64,000 nt of DNA from Arcuatula senhousia (Eukaryota; Mollusca; Bivalvia; Mytilida; Mytilidae), in the NCBI GenBank assembly GCA_963971305.1, contig CAXARO010001781.1, positions 1-64,000 of the forward strand. Reading direction: 5' to 3'. Made by a program: the position numbers and the translations under genes. Below the pieces are notes generated by a model, which saw nothing but the letters and a program-made list of their open reading frames with translations, ran no database searches and was not told the DNA's origin. Position 1 is the stretch's first letter; each line of letters opens with the position of its first letter. Below are positions 11,301 to 20,300 of the stretch, one piece after another.

Positions 11301-14300
11301 TTACAGAGCTTGTAGAGTTTAACCTTGTTTTGGGTTGTCATAGTTTCTCTAAACTTTAAAATATTTGGGTTTCGAATTAGATGTCCACTGATCAAATTTC
11401 TTCTTTCTTGAGACAATGTATTGCATTCTAGAATATAATGAAATTCATCCCCAATTTGCTCATTACAAAGCATACATTTTCTATCAGATCTGTCAATATT
11501 ATGCCATCTTCCTGTTTCAATGGGGAGTTTATGATTACATGTTCTAAATCTACAAAACAAAATGGAGGCTTTTTTATTAAGTATTTCAAAGTATTTTTCG
11601 AATTCTAGTGTGTCTTTAAAAAGCTTATAATTTGTTGCTTTTGAACAATTTTGGGTTTCATCGTGCCAGTTCTGACGAAATTGATCAGTGAGACATTGTC
11701 GTATACTTTGTTTTAACCATACAGAAGATGGGAAAGTTTGAGAGTCCCAAATGTGTGTTAGTCCACATTCATTGAATATATTTTTGATGTAGACAAGCCA
11801 TGGGAAGTTCTTATTTTGAATATTTGAAAGATGTAACATTAATCTGTACAAAATAGAAGATAGCTTCGTTTGTTTGCCAATTAGTAATTTGGACCAATAC
11901 ATAACCATCCTAGTTTTGATATCTACACTCAAAGGAAATCGTCCCAATTCGCCATATACAAAGCAATTTGGTGTAGAGGACTTAAGGTTTAGTAGAAGTT
12001 TACAGAATTTTAGATGGATTCTTTCTAATGAGTGGTAGTTTTTAAACCCCCAAAGTTCACAACCGTATAAAAGTATTGGTTTTACCATCTTGTCAAACAG
12101 GTCTAGATGACAAGGAATTGATAGATTGTGATATCGACCTAGCTTGATAATTTCGTACATGGCTTTTCTTCCCTTTTCTGCTTGAGCTTTTATAGCGGGA
12201 CCAAAATTTCCGGTTTTGGTTAAGTTTGTTCCGAGGTAATTAAATTCTTTTACAATCTCTAGCTCGATGTCATTAAAAACAAAACGTAAATTATTTGGGA
12301 GCCTTCCATTTGAAAAACACAAGATTTTTGTTTTACCGATGTTTACTTTGAGTTTCCATGAATTACAATATTCATAGAAACTATTTAATTGTTGTTGGAG
12401 TCCATCTGGTGATTCGGACATCAGGACAGTGTCGTCTGCATATAAAAGTGCAAATATTTTCAAGAAAATTCCTAGACTACTTTCTAATTCATCAGTTATC
12501 GATGACAATCCTATATTATTTTGACTTTCAAGAAATGACTCAAGGTCATTTAGAAAAATAGCAAAAAGAAAAGGTGACATATTTTCTCCCTGTCTTACCC
12601 CGTTATTACAGGAAAAGAAATCTGACTTTTCATTGTTAAAAACAATATTTGATTTTATACTTTTATACATGTTTTGGATAACATTTAACATTTTGCCATT
12701 GATATTACTTAAAATCAATTTATGCCAGAGACCTGTTCTCCATACTTTATCGAATGCCTTTTCAAAATCTATAAAGGCACAGTAAAGTTTCTTTTTCTTA
12801 AGTTTGAGAAGTTCAAATAATGGTCAGAAGATATCGAAAAATTACGTTTTGAAAAGGAACCCTATAATAACCTCAAACGGTTTCATTTTATAAATTATAT
12901 TTTTACCTAAAAGATCACACACGATTTTTTTTTTATATCATACAATAAAATATTTGTCTTACAATGTCTTAATGCATTATTTGCATTTCGGTTATAAAAA
13001 GACTAACTTTGTCATCCAAGAGTCTAGCAAGAAAAACAAATTTACAGAAGATCAAATAATAGAAATGCTCAACTTTCTAATCGACAACATATTTGTACAG
13101 TTTGGTGGACGTGTTTTTCAGCAAACAATTGGTATCCCAATGGGCACACATTGTGCACCATTGCTTGCCGATTTGTTTCTTCATTCATATGAAGCAGACT
13201 TCTTACAATCTCTTCTAGACAAAAAGGACCGCAAACTTGCTTTATCCTTCAATCTCACATTTCGTTATATTGATGATGTCCTTTCACTAAACAATCCTGG
13301 ATTTGGTGACTATTTACATCTCATTTATCCGAAGGAACTTGGGATAAAGGACACTACAGATTCTAGGTGGTCCGCTTCATGTTTGGATCTATTTCTCGAA
13401 ATTGACACACAAGGAAGGCTCTGTACAAAGCTCTATGACAAACGTGATGACTTCAACTTTCCAATAGTTAACTTTGTTTCTGTGTAGCAACATTCCGTCC
13501 GCTCCAGCATATGAAGTTTAAGTTTCACAATTGATTCGATATTCCAGAGCATGTGGGGAGTACAACGACTTCCTTGATAGAGCTACACGGCTGACAAGCA
13601 AATTGTTAACACAGGGGCACGTTGCTCCCAGGTTGTTGTCATCACTCAAGAAATTTTACGGACGACATCATGTGCTTGTATACAAATACGGGATTTCTAT
13701 CTCTCAGATGAGCACAGATGTTGGTTTGACATAGAGTTTTGTAATGCCATCCTTTCCGGATTTGACCAACACTTAATCGATCTTTGGCAACGTGACGGGT
13801 GTGCTATAGCAAGCAGAAACTGCTTACTCTTCCGGAGCACCTGAGTTCACTCTCGTTTCGACTTGAGTTCGCGTTGCTGAATGCGGTTTTGTTGTTATGT
13901 GTGTGTGTGTTTTATGTTGTTATGTGGTTTGTTTTGTTGTGATGATTTTTTGTCTGCCGGTTTTGTCTTTGTCTTTACGGTTTTATGATACTGATTACCT
14001 CTTTGGTACACCTTTGCTTCTTGCAATTAAAATTTTCAAAAACAGTCATTATTTTCTATAATTCTATAAATTTTTATCAATTTTTAAAACATGAATAAAA
14101 GAAGCAAAATTTTTCCCTATTTTTACCTGCGTCGCCGAAGGCGAAAGCAGGTCTAGTAGTCGGGTCAATCCGTCCGATCATCTGCATCGCTATAGGGGTA
14201 CCTGTCTTGTGCAATCTGAATCTCAAAATCCAAACACTAGATCTTTCTGAAATTTTACACAGTAATAAGAGATATTGAAGATGTCACAAACATGCGTCGG

Positions 14301-17300
14301 GCAAAACAAAAGTTACAGAGAAATGGCGAGAACACAATATCTTTAAAGATATTCGACAGTTCATAGATCATTTGAATCATTTGCCTTGTTTTTTTTCATG
14401 AACAAGTACTAATTTTATAGACATGTCGGAGGAAAATTAAAGTTAATGTATTTTCCTGTTTGATGATTTTAATGCCAATACTCCCCCTATCCAACTTAAA
14501 TAAAAATGTAGGTTTTAGTTGTCCGCATAAGCATGATAAGGCCTTGAAATGAATTCAGTTTTCTGGCGATGATCTGTGACCTAAAATTGCACTATGTTCT
14601 GACTATATTGAAGGTCATATTTTCTTATAGCCCAAACTTGCATCTTTTGATTAAGTTCAAAATATCTTCTGAGTTTTTGGGGTTTGCTAAAGTTTTAAAG
14701 AAGCTCTATTGGCCGGTCTGCTATAATTATACCCCCCCGCAAACAAAGTTTGGGGGGTATATAGGAAACACCCTGTCTGTCTGTCTGTCTGTCCGTCTGT
14801 CCGTCCGTCCGTCTGTCCACATAACTCGTAAGCGCTTCTTCTCCTAAACCACTGGGAGGATTTTCCTGAAACTTTAGATAAAGGAAGTACATCATATGAA
14901 GATGTGCATGAAGAATTTTCATCGCACTCAGACATCATTCAGGGGAGATAATTGGACTTAGACTTCTTAAAATACATTATTCAATGGGAGACCTCGTAAG
15001 CGCAACTCCTCCTTAACTGCTTGATGGATTTCAATGAAACTTTACATAAAAGAAGTACATCATATGTAGATGTGCATGAGGAATTGACATTGCAATCAGA
15101 CATCATTCAGGGGAGATAGCTGGACTTAGACTTTTTAAATACATTATTCAATGGGAGACCTTGTAAGCGCAACTCCTCCTAAACTGCTTGATGGATTTTG
15201 ATGAAACTTTACATGAAAGAAGTGCATCATCTGTAGATGTGCATGAAGAATTTGTATTGCTCTTGGTTATTATTGAGGGGAGATAACTGGACTTGAGATT
15301 TTTTTTTTACAATACAGAGTCCAATATGAAGCGGGGGGTATCCTTTTGTGAGCTCGGTAACAGTATTACTTGTTGGTTTTAGTTAAATTTTCTTCGATAT
15401 TCCTTATTTTCTTCTTTGCAAAGTGGTTTTTCTGAACTAAACTCAATGGTTTTAGGCTATTTTTGGCAGTTTGATACATATCCATTTAAAAAATTAAATT
15501 TATATAAAAATTTGGCTTGGTTTTCGATATTTATTTCAACGAAAACCTAACATTCTGGTGTAATTAAAAAATGTGGTATTTTTTTTTTCAATAAACGCTT
15601 TTGAACTATTCTTTTTGTTGCCAACGAAAATGTAGATAATGTTCTACAAAGAGAGAAAAAAATTAGTAAATACTCTATTTCTGCGTCTCACAATTTAAGC
15701 TTTTATATAAAAAGTCGTTCGATTTTTAACTATTTTTAAAAATAGAAAATATGACGTCATAAAACTCTTCAAAGAGACCAGAAACGAATGTTTTACATAC
15801 CTTATTATATGGTAGCACTATATACTATTTAATTTGGAACTTCAAACCACATTTGTATACATTTTACTTCTCTTTATTACTCAATTTTGCAAACTCAAAA
15901 TAACAGTTTTGGGCAGTGACCTTTGACCTTGAAAATCTTTATGTTCTGACCAAAAACTATGTATTATAATATATTTCATCAAATAACTAATAAGGAGGAA
16001 TTGCAATACAAAAAAGCCCTTTTTTTATCATTTTTAGAATTTTCCGTACTAAATCAAAGGGAGATAATTTATATAGAATTTGTAGGAAAAATTCTAAATT
16101 TTCATAAATGTCTTGAAAAAAAGAATGGTGATCCTATGTTTTTCTCAAACTATTTCGAAGAGCTTTAGAAAAGGAACTTTCGTTCAAGTTTTGAGCTGAT
16201 TCTATTGTAGGGATTCTTCTTTAGCTGCCTCTATAGCTTTTCTCCCTATATATTCTATATAAAAATATTGAAACTTTGCTATTTTTAGAAGGCTGCTAGA
16301 GCTCTAAAATGAACGGTGACCCCTCTTTTTTTGGATATTTTTCCTATGCATTAAGGTCTATCAATGTGCCAAAAATGACAATATCTATCGTAGAATTCTC
16401 TTAGACATGAGACACCTTAATATTATTTGACTAGTCAAAAATCTATATATTTAGCATTCATGTTTTTATATGTTTCTTAGTTAGACCAATACCATTAGAT
16501 ATTTCATGACTTTTAAAGTGTGACGTATTGAGTTTGAATTTGAAAACTACAAAAAAAAAGACCCCCCAAAAATCATATGATATCATAATTAATAATATTG
16601 TCGCATTTTGGTTGTAAAAAAAGTTCAAAATGATTTGGGACTGCATATATATGTCGCAGCATTTATTTTTAAATTGATTTATTTTGGGTATTTTATTCCT
16701 AACAGATAAATCTTCTGAAACAGCCAACATAGAAACAAAACCTGATTTGTCAGAAAATGAGAACAACAAAGCTTCTAACAACAAAGGTAGATCAATGTCA
16801 TAGCAAATTAGACTGCTCTAAATTGATAAGTCGTGTAAGTTTCAAGTATTTCTAGGTTTCTAACTGTGTAACGCATTCCTATCACGCTTCAACATGGATA
16901 CACATGTACCCCAGCAAAAACGTCAAACAAATTAATAAAATTGCAAGTTCTTAACAATGATTTACATCGTGATTGCAAAGAAATGGCATTGATATTTTTG
17001 TTTTTAATTAAGAAAAAAAAAGATTGCAATCAAACAACAAAGTTATTTGAAAATTGTATTTTCAGAATCCTACACTATACAGCAATCAAGTAACGAAAGT
17101 GACGTCAAGGGATGGCTGATTGATGTTGTTGGTTGTACTGAAGAAACGGTCACAGACTTTGATTTAGATGAATTGAATGGAGAACTTTTATGGAACTATT
17201 CAATTGCCAATATTGATGACTTCAGAGAACTTTTGCCAAATGCACCAATTGGGCTCCTTAGAAAACTTCTTTTAGTTAAGGAACATAACGAAAAAACAAA

Positions 17301-20300
17301 GCTGATTTTAAAACTAGAAGAAAGCAAATGGTCTCCAGAACAGGTTGTCATGCTAGTTGAGGAGACATTAAAGGGCAAACTTGGCCCAATTGAAGACATT
17401 TGCAAAGCAGTAAAGGACAAATGCATCGGTGGACTTGTTTTTCTATCATATAAAGATTATAAAGAGTTACAGAAAGACCTCTTCGATGAGACCAAGTATA
17501 ATATTCAGTTACAAAAGGTATTTTCAAAAGGACAAGATATTGTTAAAAGAATTAAACTTAATCAAACCGTCAAGTCTGATGAAATGAAGAATATAAAAGA
17601 ATCACCTAGACAGGAAAACAGTTCCGAAAAATCAGAAACGTCTCAAAATTCTGGAAAGAATAGAAGTATTCAATCTCAAAAAGAAACTAGAAACCCTCAG
17701 CGTCATCGACCGTTTCTTGGATCAAGCGAAGATATTCAGTATTTTGCTGGAAATATTTTAGAAAGGTGCGAGTCAGGTGGAACACTCTCGGATAGATGTT
17801 TTGAATATAAACTTTTTGCAACAAGTTTAAATGAAACAATAGATAAAGCAGTTTTAAAGTTTCTTATTGAAACGTTACGATTTGCTTGTGCTGTTTTAAA
17901 TTCTCGTAAAAACGGAACAATTTGCTTCGGTATAGGCGATAGTAATGACAAAAAGTTTCAACATGGAGAAGTAGTAGGATTTACTGTTGATCGCGAATTT
18001 AAGTCTGTGATTACAGATGCACTACATAAAGCTATATGTTCCTGTTTTGAAGATGTATGCCAAAGTACTGCGTTAGCGTGTATTGGGGATCCAGTATTTA
18101 TAAATGTAGTAACACCAGGAAGCAATGATGTAAAGTATGTTATAGAAGTTGATATTGAACCAACATCAGCAAGGTGCAGTGATGTCTGCTTTAGAATAGA
18201 CAGAAGTAAATTAGAAAATGTTGGTAATATAAAAAAGTTGGAGAAAGATCTCACAGTTTTCGTACGAAAAGGATCATCAACTGAAAAATTTGATATGGAC
18301 GTTTTTGTGAATAAGCATCTCCCTAGATATGTTGATGATAGAAAGAAGTTCGATGACGAAAAAAGAAAACTGAATTTCGAGCCAATCGAATTGCCAATGA
18401 CAAAACTCACACGTCTTTTGTGCAATGGTTTAGACAAATTTGATAGTTCATTTTGTCCCATTATTATTTTGGGAAAACCTACAGAGCAGCAAAAAGGAAA
18501 TGCAGAATGGAGGAAACAGATGCAGTTTCTTAATTATATTGAATTTTATTGTGTGTTTGACTTTGATGATCGTTCCTTTGAAGATGGTGGTCTATGTTTC
18601 ACTTACAAGAAGAACTATCAAATAGGTAATAATAAACAATTTGAGGATTCGTCATCCAGATTTCAAAAATTAAAGTCCGAACTTGGGTTTCCACATGATC
18701 CCAAACGCCTTTGGATATTTTCAAACGGGCGCTCAGATGCTAATCGACCTCATCTTGATATCACCCCTTGGAGTGAAGAATATGTCGAAATCCGAGATGC
18801 AGTAATATTTTATAGCAACGTTTTGACAAAACACAGGACAATAGTGGTAGTAATGCTTTTTTCTGATGACTTTGCTGGTGTTATCGATACTTTGCATGAA
18901 TGTGTTACACGGTTTGGATGGGATAGAGTTGTTGTTATTGCAGCAGAAGAAAGTGTATTTAAAACGTTTAAGCTCACAATGGAACGTTTTCAAAAGGGAA
19001 AGGAGGAAGACATTCGTCGTAGATCAATACATGGACAAGGAATTACATGGGAGCAAATAGGAGTGACAATATCAAAGTTGTCAGGTCAAGAGGAAGTTCA
19101 TGTCGATTATATCCCTAAATATGGAGGTGGTAGTGTTCCAGTTGAAAGGATCTTTCTGGATGATATAACCGACTTGGAAATCTTAAGTTCTACAATGTGT
19201 ACCACTACAAGAGAAGATGATAACGAAAAATTCCGGATAAGCATTGAGAAACAATTTTATAAAGGAGGTAGAGTCAGTTGGTACAATTTCTTGTATGATA
19301 ACGTCTGTGAACGGCATGTTTTTAATAATTTGAAGGCATACATAGAAAACATATTAACATCCGAAGCCCATGAACATCAAGGATACGCTTATCCAATATT
19401 TTTAAAATATCAACCCGGGGCAGGGGCAACAACGATTGCAAGACATCTTCTATGGACATTTCATAAGCATTTTCGCTGTGCTATTGTTAGGAAGTTGACA
19501 GAGCGAACTGTCAATAATATATTGGCTCTCTGGCAGTATAAGGAACCTGGAAAACGACGCCCAATTTTCCTCGTTGTAGATGATCTGTCTGAACACGAGT
19601 TTTATCCTCATCGGCTGGCTAAGAAAATACAAAATCATTTCAATTATGCAAACAAAGAAAAACATATTGAGGTACAGGGACCAATTTGTTGTATATTTAT
19701 ATGTCATCAAGATCTTGACGAGAAGCATGTGCTTAAACCTGATGTTAATGAAAAGCGTTTTCACAAACAAAAATCCTATCTTGATCACACTGAATATCAT
19801 CTGATGCACAAACTTACAGATGATGAAATAAGATGGTTCGATGACAAGTTTAAGCAAATGGAAAAGAGACGTGAAATATATAAACCAGATACATTAATTG
19901 CATTCCTATTACTGAGGAAAGACTTTGATGAATCGTTCATTAGGGAAAAAGTCAAGGAACTATTGAAGTGCTTTGATTCATGCCCAGAAGAACTTGATCT
20001 TTTATCTTTCGTGGCATTGATAACATCATTTGGAAACCAATCATGCTGGACTAAAAAAGCATTCATTCCAATCGAATGCTGTGATAAACTAATAGGAGAA
20101 GAATTTTCAAAGGGAAAAGCATGGGATTTTTGGGAGCGTTCATTTAACGATGAAAAACGCATCTTTCTTATAATAGACAAAAACACAACTTACCATTCTG
20201 ACCGACCCTTTAAGGAAATTCGAATGTATAATCCTAAATTAGCAAGAGTAATACTAGACATATTTGAAGAGAAAGGGCAAGGTTTAAGTGATATCACTTG

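Noticed and set aside
17047..17065. ATG at 17047 as the start of a stand-alone SAMD9-like protein
   Set aside because: It lies in the polypyrimidine tract of a good acceptor (TTTTCAG at 17065), and upstream exons join in the same phase.
17958..18461. 167-codon minus-strand ORF within the SAMD9-like exon
   Set aside because: Shadow of the long plus-strand coding exon. The same applies to 19450-19857, 19797-20186 and 20941-21327.
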